Assembly (NCBI GenBank): GCA_029876055.1
Contig: CM056879.1
Coordinates: 1,860,001 to 1,924,000 of the forward strand
From: Madurella fahalii
Lineage: Eukaryota > Ascomycota > Sordariomycetes > Sordariales
Length of the DNA: 64,000 nt
Direction of reading: 5' to 3'
Below the pieces are notes generated by a model, which was not told where the DNA came from, ran no database searches, and saw only the letters and a program-made list of their open reading frames with translations. Below, piece by piece: positions 30,823 through 42,431 of the stretch. The position numbers were made by a program, and so were the translations under genes. Position 1 is the stretch's first letter. Each line of letters opens with the position of its first letter.

Positions 30823-33156
30823 ATGCAGGCCATTCCGAGAACTCGGCGCACGCCGCAAAACACACAGCACACGTACGCCGCGTCGTTCTCGGTCTCGCAG
30901 TTTTGATATACAATTCGGCTAACCTATCGCTGAATCCGATGCCATAGATACTCTCTCAGTTGCCGGATATACGATGTTAAGATATACCCTGTTCAATCGC
31001 CCCAGGGAGCGACCATCATCATATACGGCCAGGAAAATGGCATCTCAGTTGTCTGGCGCGGTGGCCGGAGGTTGAAACCCCAGAAACAGCCCATCAAGGA
31101 GAAACGGAATGGTGCGAACTCTGAAGATGCCGTTATGGTTATCGATTCGGACGACGAGTCACCCGCAGCCGCCGCCACTCCTTTCGTCGACAAGCCTGAA
31201 TTTGACGACAATCCCACCGCTAGCAGCTCCTCTATCCCCGAGATCGTCCAGTCTCTGGACCTTGCGCTAGGAACCGCGGCTCTACATGTCGCTGCACTAC
31301 CAATGCCGTCATGCGCGGCCGAGGAGGCCTCTTGGAACGGTGCGGACATTCTGAAGACTAAGATCGTCATCGCAGTAACGTGTGCAAATACGGATGCGTA
31401 CTTGGTCACGCTCCCATTGACGCCTCCTTCCCACGAGAGCAAGGCGAGGCCGGCGCTACGTCAGAGCCTCTTAGCGGGCAATGCGGGTACGGGCGTGTGG
31501 GGAGAGACGCTCACCCTGCTTGCTGGCCAAAGCCGTCCTTGCAGCGGCCTTGCCATCACGCTGGTAAAGCAAAAGCCGGGCTCCCGGAGCAGATCGTTAG
31601 ATCGCGCTGCAGCCCAGGCAGTACCAGTTACCCGCGCCATCGTCGCCGCGCACTCGAGGGAAGCAAGCGGCACGCTGCGTCTCTGGGATGTCACCCTAGA
31701 CGCAAAACCCGGCACCACGAGCCGAGTAGAGCCGTTTCAGACCGAATACCTTCCTTCCCCCTTGACGAGCATCTCCTTCAATCCATCCCACGTCACCCAG
31801 CTCCTTACAGTTGCCTCACCGCATGCCGTCCGCATCTACGACTATGCGGCTGCGTCGCTTCCTTCCGATGACACCTCCGAAGGCCCGTTCCCTACGCAAG
31901 GTTCCTGGTTGCTGTCCCTCTACCCCCCGTTTACCCGCGGGCCGCCCATGTCAACCGCGCGGAAACCGATCGTGGCATCCGAATGGGTCGCACACGGGCG
32001 TGCTGTCCTGACGCTCCTCGCGGACGGTCAATGGGGCATCTGGGATATCGACGGTGTCAGTCCTTCAGCGACGTCCAGCGGCCTCTTTGGCAAGGCAAAC
32101 GCCGGCCTGCGTGGCTCAGCTATCACATCTTTCTGCGTGTCTGGGCATCTCGAAGGGACGAGTCCACTCCGTAACCCTGCGACCCAGAAGTTGCCCGCAG
32201 CGCCAGGGTCGGGGGGTGACTTTGTTCCCATGACGCCACACACCAGACGCGATGCTATTACCTCTGCCATTACCGGTGGGTCGGAAAAGCTGGCAGCTGT
32301 TCGCGGCGGCATCGCAGTCGCACAGCTCTCAGCGCAAGGAACTGGCCCCGGAGAAGAGAGCGCGGTTCTGTGGCTGGGCGGCGCCGACCCCATCGTCTCT
32401 GTTATCCCGGTGATATCTCGATTTTGGGATTCTCAGCTTCGCCGTGCCGTTGGCGGCGGCGTCAATCTCTGGAGCGGAGCGCAGCCGACGCGCATGATAC
32501 GTCTGACGGATCTCGCGACAGGACTCCTCGGCGAGCGGTGCACCGGCGCGGCCGCCATCCCCAAAATCAACCGCAGCAGCGCGGCCACGACATCTAACTC
32601 GCCACCGGCGAAGGAGAGCGGCTCCAGTTTCACCGAGGGCCTCCCTATCGAGGTCCTCCTTCAAGGCGAAAGCCGCGTCGTTATCGTACACGAGAGCGAG
32701 GATGCCACCTCGCTCACGACCCGCCTTCTCGGCACCCGCAGGAGGTCGCGTCCAGATCTTGGCTCGACCAAGGCCATCCTGGCTTATCCGCGTCCCGAGC
32801 AGCCCAATAGCGTGGCCTTCAATCTCAGCATTGCGCAGCGTCCAGGCAGAGGGGTTGGCGGAGTCTTCCGGCCGCGCGCACGACCCCCGGTCAAGGGCTT
32901 GTTTGACCAGCCCTCGGACGTTCTCCCTTCGACCGAAGCTCACGATGAGTCTCAGTCAGCGCCTTCCAGCCAACAAGGCCTCGTGTTCATCAACGATCTC
33001 AGCTACGCTGCCGACCAGCCCGACGACGAATTCGAGGCTGCCGGCCGCGACATTGAGCAGGAACTGATGGATATCATGGAGATCGACCGTGAGCTGGAGC
33101 AATTGGAGAGTGAGCGCGAGCGGGGAACGAAGAGGGTCTTCTTTGAGGAGGGCTAG
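30823..33156 (+). CDS. NUP37: Nucleoporin NUP37 (Y-complex)
   Basis: Two exons: 30823-30872 (16 codons plus 2 nt) and 30960-33156, with an 87-nt intron (GTACGC donor, CTAAC branch, CTCTCAG end); the junction restores TCRIYDVKIYPVQSPQG. Total 748 residues, close to the roughly 750 I recall for Chaetomium thermophilum NUP37. An N-terminal beta-propeller (to about residue 480) includes GATIIIYGQENGISVVWRGG, GTLRLWDVTLD and GQWGIWDID blades. An acidic loop VMVIDSDDE is near residue 90. A long C-terminal extension ends in an acidic/charged helix (QELMDIMEIDRELEQLESERER), which in Sordariomycete Y-complexes binds Nup120/ELYS. It forms part of the nuclear-pore outer ring. The frame upstream of the acceptor has no ATG, so the small first exon is required. 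Confidence 0.88.
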
Positions 33157-34088
33157 GTTCCCAGCTTAAAGATGGGCGAGAGGGAGCTGCGAAAGGAAGG
33201 GGAAGACGCGGGATATTCTCCACTTGGGTGTAAGCGGCCCGGTGGACTACTGAGGGAGGCGCTACAGCGTTGCAAGGCGCGCCGCGTCATGGTGGGGAAC
33301 TCGCCTTGATTGCCGCGCGACGCTGGGGCTGCTTTTGTCTCAACATTACGACGGGTGACAAGAGGCTGATGAGGTTGTAGGATACCCAACGGGGCTCTAA
33401 CGCCAGATACCACGATTGTCAGGACCATGGAAATGAAGCATTTTGACCATAGCTGAGGAGCATTGCCTCTTCGCAAGTCCCCGCATCCCTCTTCTACGCA
33501 TCACTCACTCGATTGTCCGCACGGCTTGGTGGAGCACAAGGCGAGATCCATCCTTGATCCAGCTCTGTATTCCGAGCGGTACATTAAGCACGGGGCCTAC
33601 TCCCTTTGCTGAACGCGTTGGGTCTAGCCCCGCCGGCACCTCTTGAGCTACTGCTGAGGCAGCAAAGCTAAATCACATTTGACCAAATGTTCTGCCTCGG
33701 CCTCGCTCCGTCTACCTGCTGTCCTCCGGACGGAATGTAGACGGGAAGCCAAGAAGTCGGGGGGCCGTGGTGTCGGTACATTTTCTTTGCCCGAGACCAC
33801 TTGACAGTCTCAGACCAGTCTGTGGTTTGCACTCACTGCAACGTGTGATGCTGAATGTCCATTCCGTGATGTGGTCTCCGAAAGGACCAATTCGAATTCT
33901 GTCGTTAAAAGACCATGCTCCGTAGCGAAGACTCGTCCCCGTAGAGTCGTCGACTTTATCATACATCCAACCCCCTGCCTCCGTTCCATGATACACATGA
34001 TCTCGGTTGTATCAAAGGCCTTTCTGCCTCTGCTCCCACCACCCCATCCATCACAGAGAGTTTTTTGGTTTTGTTTTTAACATAAAAA
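33157..34088. other. Convergent intergenic
   Basis: 3' regions of NUP37 and of the LEA-like gene. Overlapping ORFs without motifs. No gene seen. Confidence 0.45.
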
Positions 34089-34641
34089 TTAAGCAAGTTT
34101 TTCCTTGGCCTCCTCCTTCGCCTCCTTCGCCTTGCCCTGCACCTCGGCCGCCGCCCCCTTGGCCTTACCCTCTACCTCTCCCGCCATCCCTTTCGCCTTG
34201 CCCGCCACCTCGCTGGCCTTGCCTGCCGCTTCTCCCCGCAGCTCGGCCGCCTTGCCCGTCGCCTTGCCCGAGCTGACGTCTGCCGTGGCTTCCTTGAGCT
34301 TGCTGGCTACCGCGGCTGTATTGGTTGTCGACCGGGTCGCTCTGGTTAGCATGCCGCACATTATACAACTTTTTTTTTTTTTTTTTTTTACTTTGTGACA
34401 CGATGGGGATGGAACCGGGGGCGGGGATGCGGGATAACTCACAGCCAATGTCGATGCCGTCGACGAGCTTGTCGCTGACCTTGCGGTCGACCGTCTTGAG
34501 TGTGTCCTTGGCCGAGTCGACGGCCGATTTTTGGAGCGGGGTGGACGAGGAGAAGGCGGCGCGCGGAAGGATCGAGGTGGTGGTTGTCGTCGTCGCCAGG
34601 CGGCGCGCGGCGAGGGCGGTTCGCTCCGTGATGAAAGACAT
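34089..34641 (-). CDS. Mitochondrial LEA-like/amphipathic-repeat protein
   Basis: Two exons: 34641-34443 and 34339-34089, 149 residues. ATG 34641. The N-terminus (MSFITERTALAARRLATT...RAAFSSS) is rich in Arg, Ser and Thr and lacks acids, a likely mitochondrial presequence. The rest is a low-complexity Lys/Ala/Glu/Gly helix repeat (KATGKAAELRGEAAGKASEV, AKEAKEEAKEKLA) like late-embryogenesis-abundant stress proteins, which protect membranes and proteins under drying or heat. The 103-nt intron has a perfect GTGAGT donor, contains a 20-nt A-run in the gene sense, and ends at AACCAGAG. Only the second AG of CAGAG keeps the frame; the first would create a stop at the junction. Confidence 0.75.
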
Positions 34642-35494
34642 TGTTGTGTTGTTGGGCTGTGTAAATGTTGCGATTTGTTTTACTTGATGGTTGTTGTTGC
34701 TGCTGCTGCTACTGCTCCTGCTGCTACTGCTCCTGCTGCTACTGCTGCTTGAGAGGTGGGAATTGGAATTTATTCCGGGTTCTTGACGAGCACACCGGGC
34801 TTGGACTGTAATGAATTGGAGGTCAAAGTCAAGTCTCTTGGAGGTTTTTGGTGGCTTTAAAACGGTGTACAGCTTTTTGAGATCATCAGCAGAGTGGTGA
34901 TGATGTCATAGCTCGGTGATTGTCCTGGCGGGCTGGTGCTGCAGCGACGTTTGCATGGCGGCCTGCCAATGACGTGCCTTGGTGGGGTTTCTGAAAGACC
35001 AGAAGATTGACATGTGGTTGTCTGCATTGCTGAAACGGGTTTTGGAGACCATCGAGGCAGGTTTGCAGAGTATCTTTTACGTTGTCTGCCGGCGGTTCCG
35101 GCAAGGGGTCACAATCGAGGAGATAAATGATAAAAAACATCCAGGCTCAGCACTTAGATTTGCATTAGCAACTCGCCATCACATCAAAACATTATAGCTT
35201 TAATTCTTGGCTTTACTATAGTAAACCGTGTATGTAGCAGAGCATGTAACTCATTGATGAACCTGTTCAAAGATCACTTAGAGCCACACGGCCGATCAAC
35301 ACCAACCAAGCGGATGATGTCCCGCTCCTCCACGGCACGATTCGTATCCATGATCGTAGTGTACAGCGCGCCCCATTCTACTCAGGCCTGCCAGCTCTGA
35401 ACCGGCCGCACTAGGGGCCAGCCAGATCAATGGCCGCACGAAACAAAGGCGCCGCCATTCCGGCCCATCAAACATGGCACTAACCGCGGCCTCC
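34642..35494. other. Intergenic with CTG/CTA repeats
   Basis: Upstream of the LEA-like gene. Contains the trinucleotide array listed separately and, further right, the 3' UTR of the hydratase gene. No gene seen. Confidence 0.45.
34691..34750. repeat. Imperfect CTG/CTA/CTC microsatellite with 15-bp higher-order unit
   Basis: CTGCTGCTACTGCTC repeated about three times within a TTG/CTG tract, 50-110 nt upstream of the LEA-like start codon, so probably in its 5' UTR or core promoter. Confidence 0.85.
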
Positions 35495-36603
35495 TCACCT
35501 GCCCTTGAACACGGGCTTCCTCTTCTCCGCAAAGGCCCTCAGCGCCTCATCCCTATCCTCGGTCCTCACGACACGCTCATACATGTTGTTCTCCACCGCC
35601 TCCCTCGGCTCCTCGACAGCCCTCAGCGCCGCCCGGACGGCGACCGGCCCTCCCTCGGAGATCTCGCTCGCCAGCCGGACGGCCTCGCTCAGCGCCGAGC
35701 GCCGCGCCAGGTCCATGACCATCTTGTCCCGCTCCTTCTCCTCCAGCGCCTGCCACTCCTTGGCCTGCTCCTCGCTCTCGGGCGCGATCTCGACCAGCCG
35801 GTCGGCGAGGCCGAGGAAGTAGGCCTCGGGGGCCGACACCCGGCGGCCCGTGAGGATCATGTCCCGCGCGCGCGGGATTCCGATCAGCGCCGGGAGGCGG
35901 TAGGTGCCGCCCGCGCCGGGGATGATGCCCAGGCGCGTCTCGGGGAGGCCGACGATCGCGTTGGACGTCAGGACGCGGAAGTGCGTGGCCAGCGCGAGCT
36001 CGAGGCCGCCGCCGAGGGCGATGGAGGAAATGGCCGAGATCGTGGGCACGGGGAGGGAGGAGAGGGAGGTTAGAGTCGTGCGGAGGTTGAGGAGGAAGGC
36101 GGCGGTGCTGGAGCGGGTGGGCCGGTAAGCATCAAGCGGGACGACGTGCGCTCGACTCCGAGTGGGAGCAAAGGGACTTACTCCTCCTGCGTAAACGTCT
36201 TGCGCTCCTTGAGGTCTGCGCCGGCGCAAAAGGCCGTGTTGAGAGCCGAGGCGATGATCAGTGCCCTGGTCGGGCCCTTCTGGTCGTCACCTGCGATGCC
36301 GCCGAACCGCTTGTTCCATGACGGTGTGGGGAGCTCCTCGCCCGTCGCGGCATCATACTGCGCGTGCACGGCGTCAATCTCGTCGCGCAGAGACGACAGC
36401 AAGGCGCGCGAGATGGCATTGCGCGCTGCCGGGCGATTGAGCTCGAGGATGCGGATGTGGCCCGAGTTGGGCGCGGGCAGGTCCGTGACTCGGATCAAAG
36501 GGCCAGCGTTCGTCTCAGTTGAGTACCACGCACGAGGGACGGCCAATCGGCCAAATCGCGGGGCAATTGACGCATTAAGCGCCAGAGAAAATCTAGGAGG
36601 CAT
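35495..36603 (-). CDS. Enoyl-CoA hydratase/isomerase, AUH-like (methylglutaconyl-CoA hydratase type)
   Basis: Two exons: 36603-36182 and 36107-35495, 74-nt intron (GTAAGT...CTCCAG, phase 2), 344 residues. ATG 36603 gives a mitochondrial-type N-terminus (MPPRFSLALNASIAPRFGRLAVPRAW); the frame upstream has no ATG. The crotonase fold is clear: LELNRPAARNAIS, TAFCAGADLKER (oxyanion CoA site), SSIALGGGLELALATHFRV (Glu) and GLPETRLGIIPGAGGTYRLP (Glu). An insertion of about 30 residues before the LIIAS strand is also seen in fungal members. Closest by motif to AUH-type hydratases of leucine breakdown in mitochondria, but other short-chain substrates are possible. Confidence 0.88.
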
Positions 36604-38644
36604 ATTGAATGGTGATGGCCCCGGTGATGCGGTCTTGCAATCGGCGGCGGGAGTTGAACTGGAAAGTCGCAAATGCTGCTGATGCGGGATGACGTCCTTG
36701 ATGGTCCGGCTAACGTCGGCAGCGAGCTCAATTTTGTTCGTTGCTCTGCCGACCCCGCCCCTGAGCAGTTCAGAGGCAGCTCCTTTTGATGGAAGGCCAC
36801 ATATTCAAGTATACTGGAAGTGGTTACATACCACATTATTCGTGGCCATCACAGTGTAAGTCCTTGGAAACTAATTCCATATCTAGAATTGGGTTTCATC
36901 TGCCCAGGCCTTCAGAATTCACTAACGGTCTGGATTCGGGAACCGGGAGCGTTTCTCAGCTATCACGCCGTTTTGCTCAGTGTATAAGAAAGAAAGAAAG
37001 AAAGAAAGAAAGAAACCAAGAAACTGGCGTGCTCGATACATCTTAATTTCGAATATTGGACCTCGGACCTTGGGCTAGAGGCTGTCCATTCCCATCACAG
37101 CAGCCATTGCTGGTACAACACTTGATGGGAGCAGGTTGTGTTTCTCCCCGAACCAGAATGCTTAATCCGATTCGGCATCTCAATTCAGCGTCCCTGACTC
37201 TCACCGCTCCTTGCCATTAGCAACAATTCCCGCAAAGAAACGACAGCAGCAGCGCTGGAGCCAAATTCATGGCGAAAACCACTTGCCCCCACCCCTTGTT
37301 TCTTCATCCCGCATGCAGAGCACCCCAAAAAAAGAGATCGTCCCAAGAACACCGATAACCCCACACGCGAGAATGGGCGTTCCGACCCCTAAACCGCTAG
37401 CGTAATGTTCCTCCGGGCCGGGACCAAGTTAGAAACCCCTGCCGAAGGATGCGGGAAACGCTTGGCCGGCGCCAGCCCCCCCAAAAGCAGCGGCCCGTTT
37501 CATAACCATTCTCCCAATTCCACTTCAATAAGAGACTATTGCATGCCATGAGAGATGATAGAAGAAACAAGGCAGAAATAGTCGCATAGGCAATAATGCA
37601 AATTTCATCTATCTCTTCCCTCCCTTGCAAAAGAAAAGAACGCCCCCAAAGATGCCCCGCGGCGCATCTCGATCTTCTACCCACCCCAGCAAGGAATTGC
37701 AGAGCCATCGCGCTAAGCATAAGTGATCGGCAAAGTTGTATTTCCCAAAAGCTTGCGGAGATACTGGGAGCGCAAAGCAGCGAAGAAAAAAGGAGAGCAT
37801 GCGCGAAATGCGGGACAATCCCGGGTATACTTGCAATAGGATCTACTGACCGCAGATCATCGTTCGCCTGGTCCGCCGGAAACAAAACTCACACGTCCAA
37901 ACATCACCAAAAAGAATATCGCGCATGGTGGAATAGAATCGGATTGTAGCATCAAACCTTTGCCTGTTTTATACCGAGTAGAGCCCTTCTCTCCGTTTGT
38001 CTCCTGGAATCCCCTGCCGTCTCCCTCGAAATCCTCAACCTTATCCAGAACCCATTTACACAGAGCCTCAGAGCCTAGTGAAAACCCCCTGTTCTGGCCC
38101 AAACCGAATCCATGCCCAAACCCTGCTGTTTCTTGGGGAAAAAAACCGCATGCTGAGGATAGAACGCCCGTCATGGAAGCGGGCAAGACTCTGGTTCGCC
38201 ATCATCACCAGGCGTCGAAGCAATAAAAGCCGGCACCGGAAGAATCGGAATACTTTTTCGAAGCAGCGCTCATCGAGATAAAAGACGGGACCTGTCCCCA
38301 CAGGTATTTTGTGCGACTCGTCTCAAAAGGAAGGCCGGTCCCGGACTTGATGATGGCGTCCAGTCGGGGCCTATGATATTGGTGTTAAATGGTAGTAGGT
38401 AGCAAAAGAGAGGACAGCGTAGTCAGCCCGGCGCATCGTCCCAAGGGTCACAACCCAAATCCGTGCCCCGACATGCCCGCCGAGCCGTACAACGAAAAAA
38501 AGACCCCGGGTAGGCTCGTCGCGTGATCGACCCACCGCCAGTGACAAGACTGTAGAATATCCCGTCCCCGCCCCCCAACGCCGATGATGCTGATGTCAAA
38601 GTAAAATACAGGCGAGTCGTTTGTCGTCATCACTGGGGGGCTGC
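36604..38644. other. Intergenic, 2 kb
   Basis: Promoter of the hydratase gene on the left and the 3' region of the WSC gene on the right. A GAAA microsatellite lies at 36987-37014. ORFs at 37397-37885 and 37857-38186 (minus) have no domains and overlap plus-strand ORFs. No gene supported. Confidence 0.45.
36987..37014 (+). repeat. GAAA tetranucleotide microsatellite
   Basis: Seven consecutive AAAG/GAAA units. Confidence 0.9.
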
Positions 38645-39622
38645 TCATGCATTGGTGACCTGCCATAGGCGTTAATTCGTGCCTCGGCTCGCTTTCCCAG
38701 AACGGCTTTAACTTACGCGAAGGATCCTCCTGGAGTAGTCTTGGTTGTCGGCGATGCTGCCGTCGCTCATTCTCCTGTGGGCCATCACCGGATCCATCCG
38801 GGAGTCCGTCATGGACAGGCCACCACTGCTGCCTGGCGGCTTGCCGATGAAAGCATTAACGGCGGCATTGCGGCGATGCTCCTCCTCGATTTCCTGGTTC
38901 CTCTTCTTGCGCATGTACAGGAACCCGCCGGCAAGGACGCCTACGAACACGACGACGCCGACCACAACACCCGCTACGATACCGGCCACGTTGGTACCGC
39001 CGCTCGTCGATTCCTCTTGGGGAGTCTCGGTTACGATGATTGTACTTGCGGGTGCTGTCGGGGATGGGGTTGATGCAGGCGCGGTAGTCGAGGTCGTTTC
39101 ATTCTCCTCGTCACCACCGAGATACTCGACCTTCAGCGCCAGGCCGGTGTTGTAAATCGTCCAAAAGTCGATGCCGCCGCCTAGCCAACCCCCAGTTAGC
39201 GATAATCCTCCCAGGAGTTAAAGAGAAACCTTGCGACACTCACATGCGTGCTCTCCGAAACCTGTGCAGCCAACATTGCACTCATCAGGGTCGACCTCGT
39301 CTCTCTTGGGTGGATATGTCTGGCCGCACCAACACTGATTCCCGCTCGTAGTACCGCCTACGGGAAAGCCCTGCGCGCGGCAGATGTCGTTGCCACAGGA
39401 GCCGATGCTGTTCCATTGGATGACCGTCTGGAACTTCAGATCGCCCGATGACTTGAAGCATCCTTGTACGGTGGAACCCGAAAGTGTCGGCGGTGTCTTT
39501 GGTTGCTGCACGGGAATCACCGCGGGATCCTGACGCTCAAGGAGGCTCGCTTCCCAGATTCGCTCGGGCAGGGCATCCGCGGCGGCAAGGAGTGCCGCGG
39601 CGAGCAAACTCATCGACTTCAT
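38645..39622 (-). CDS. WSC-domain cell-wall stress sensor, single-pass membrane protein
   Basis: Three exons: 39622-39244, 39180-38717 and a 15-nt terminal exon 38659-38645; introns of 63 and 57 nt with GTGAGT and GTAAGT donors. 285 residues. Signal peptide at the N-terminus (MKSMSLLAAALLAAADA). WSC domain about 50-140 with the expected Cys pattern (GCFKS, GSCGNDICRAQGF, CWCGQTYPP, CNVGCTG, ACGGG-DFWTIYNTG); the GEHAC-GGG joint is made by intron 1. A Ser/Thr-rich stretch is followed by a TM segment near 190-213 (AGIVAGVVVGVVVFVGVLAGGF), a basic stop (RKKR) and a cytosolic tail ending DNQDYSRRILRVTNA, a conserved tail in ascomycete WSC proteins. Wsc sensors signal wall stress to Rho1/PKC. Confidence 0.9.
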
Positions 39623-42431
39623 CGTGGATTTAACTATAACGGCTCGATTGTTAGGGGTCGAATGGGGCTTGGAGATCCGAAAGATGGCGCTGGTGACTTC
39701 GGCTTGTTATGCGGCCTCGCGTCGGCGATAACCTGTCGGTCGGCGATGTCCGCGTCGGGTGAGGGCTTGTATTGCTGACCAGAGGCCTACAGGACCTGCC
39801 AAATGGGTCTCTAGGGCCAAAGGTGAAAGGAGAAATGAGCAAAGGGGCGTTAAATGAACCCCAAGAAATCGAAGCGAAAAAAATGGTTAACGAGTGATGG
39901 TGGTCGGAGTGTTTTTCGATTATTTTTTCCTTTGCTTGCCTGGTCTGCGTCTCCCTTTCTCAGCGGACCGGCGACTGTCGAGAGGACATTTGCCTTGGCT
40001 CTCGCAGCGACGTGGAGGGCAGGGATGCAGAGTGAAGAGGGAGGAGAGAATATCCTCGACGTAGAACAAGGTGGAGTGACGATGGAGAGACAAACGCACA
40101 CGAGGGCTCAAAGGAGTGACTGGTGGAAAGGAACGACAGATGGTTTTGTTGCAGAGTCGAGAGAATTGGCGAGGAGAGAAACGCTGGAACCCACCAGAGT
40201 CTGGTCCCGCGAGCCACAAGGGGAAGCGAAACGAAATTGCGCTGGGCCTCGGGATGACGCCGGGGACGTACCTGCATGTCGGCCCCTGTCATTCGGCTGT
40301 TCCTGACCACCAGAAAGCAAGGCAGCCCCTGGCAGGGTCCCGCTTTGGGGATAGCTCGCTGGGGCATTCACACGGATCGAGCAGCCAATCAAGACACGTA
40401 CGCGCCGCCATTCCTCGACTCGCGGCCCATCATTGGCCTGGAGCAGCGCGTTCACCCGGTGGAGCGAGATGGGCCTTGGGAGAGCTGCCCACGCACAAAT
40501 TTCAGGGGCGGCATCCGCCCGCCGATCTTTTGGGAGGGAAAGAATGTGCTTGTTAGCACACTGCCACCCATGCTAAGATTTGTCCATGTCTCTCACGGTT
40601 GCAGATATCGGTGCATATCAGGAACGATCGCGCCAGATATTTCGGCAAGGGAGGTGTTAAATTAAGCAAAATGTCGAACACACGCAACCAGGTCATTAAG
40701 GTTGTGCCTGCCCCGTGTGCTGCGTATTCTCCTAGATACTGTGCCACAACGGTGTACACATGTGTAGATAGTAGTCATACAAAGCGGCAATCATGGAAAA
40801 AAGCAGTCATCAGTCCCGTCAGGTCCGCGCCCGTCCCCGCCCTTACCAGCCCCGGATAAATAGGACAGCCGATCGCTGTCAGGAAGCGGCATGACAGCCG
40901 AAGCCAAGCTTGGCGAGGGGCCGACGACGCGCCAGCCAGCAATGCAGAAGCGCGAACTTTTTAGGTTGCCCACGGTGCGCCTCGATGCAGGTGCACAGCG
41001 GGACCGGGATTCCATACATGAAACAAGAAACACCGGGGGGGTGCAGTGGGGAGGACCGTTAGACACTCCGTCTTTTCCCTTTCCTCCTACGGCAAGCCGC
41101 ACTGCAGGAGGCAGCCAATCCTCTGTGGTCGACACGTGTTTTTGGTGTTGTGCTGTTCTCTACGTACAGTACTGTACAATACATAATGTGGTACACTTTC
41201 CACTCCGACGACATGGGAGAAGCCCATCTCCCGTGCGACGGGGGGATACGAAGCGCCATGCTGACAAGAGGACCTTTTTTGCGCCGGGCCTTCCGCATCA
41301 TGTCAGGTCGAGTACGTTAAGGTACGTGTGGGGTGGTTCCAGAACGCAGCACAAGAGGGCCTCTCAGCCAAGCGTTTGCAGAATCGAGATTACTGCTCTT
41401 GCACAGCCTCCACGACTGCACACCAAAACCCTGAAAAACATGTCCAATGCAGGTTTTGCTCCCTGACGGGCTCCGGAATGCCCTCGCCGATGGCTTATTG
41501 CGCAATCGCGTAGGGGTATTTGGACGCAGGGCTCAGGTCCCTCCGGATTGCGTGCCTCCTGCCGGGTACCTACGCTGGCTTCGCGATCTCTCGCTTCCGA
41601 GCACCGAATCTACGTCGATCCATGATGGGAAATTCCGAGTCTTCCCGCCACCACATATCCTGGGCCGATCTGATTCAGAAAATCTGTCATTTCTGCTTCT
41701 GCTACCTTTGCATACCGTTTGTCTCTCACATTCTCCGTTTCCTTCTGTGTTTGCCGGCCCGCTCGCACGTACCCAACCGTCGTATTCTGCGGTGGAACAC
41801 CAACTCGCGCATACAAATGCTTTATCTGTAACTTGACCTCTATGGAACCCTGGTGGCTCGACAGCTCGGCATGCAGGACGGATGCTTGCGTAGGACGTCA
41901 GCTCTGCGCGCTGTACGTATAAAGGGTTTGACTGGATTGTTCGGCATCGTGTCAACGGTGTAAAACATTTCAAGCACCGGAAGTTGACGGAGGAACCCAT
42001 GCGGCCGCGCCGATAACGTTGCCATAGCACATCCCCCATTCACCCTCTTTTACTTGTCGCATATTACATGTCACTGATGAATATTCCGATCCGTCTTACA
42101 ATGTCCGTACTTTTCCTCGTTTCAAACTTTGAAATAAGAATACCCAAGGATTTTGTAACCACAGGCCAAGACCAAACCCGTGGAATACAGCATCATCAGA
42201 CAGCAATCCGTTAGCCAGGAAGAGCTTTACCCTTCCAGATAAACGATACCTGTCAAGAAGAAGGGCAAGGAAAGCACTGATGACACGTTTCGCCCACAAC
42301 CCGGGATACATGCATCGTCATCTCTTACGAGACGATGATATTCTGTACACACTGAACTACCTTAGCTACCTACATATCCAGGCATACAGCCCGAGAGGAG
42401 AACCCAGTAGATCGCGGCACGCCCGCAGCTT
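39623..42431. other. Intergenic, 2.8 kb
   Basis: WSC promoter and 5' UTR, then a long region of short overlapping ORFs without motifs. A 14-bp perfect palindrome GTACAGTACTGTAC lies at 41164-41177. The right end is the 3' UTR of the MYND gene. No gene supported. Confidence 0.45.

Noticed and set aside
37397..38186. Minus-strand ORFs downstream of the WSC gene
   Set aside because: No motifs, overlapping plus-strand ORFs and no promoter; most likely WSC 3' UTR and spacer.
41059..41836. Overlapping ORFs in the WSC-MYND spacer
   Set aside because: No protein features; frames on both strands are about equally open, as expected in GC-rich spacer.
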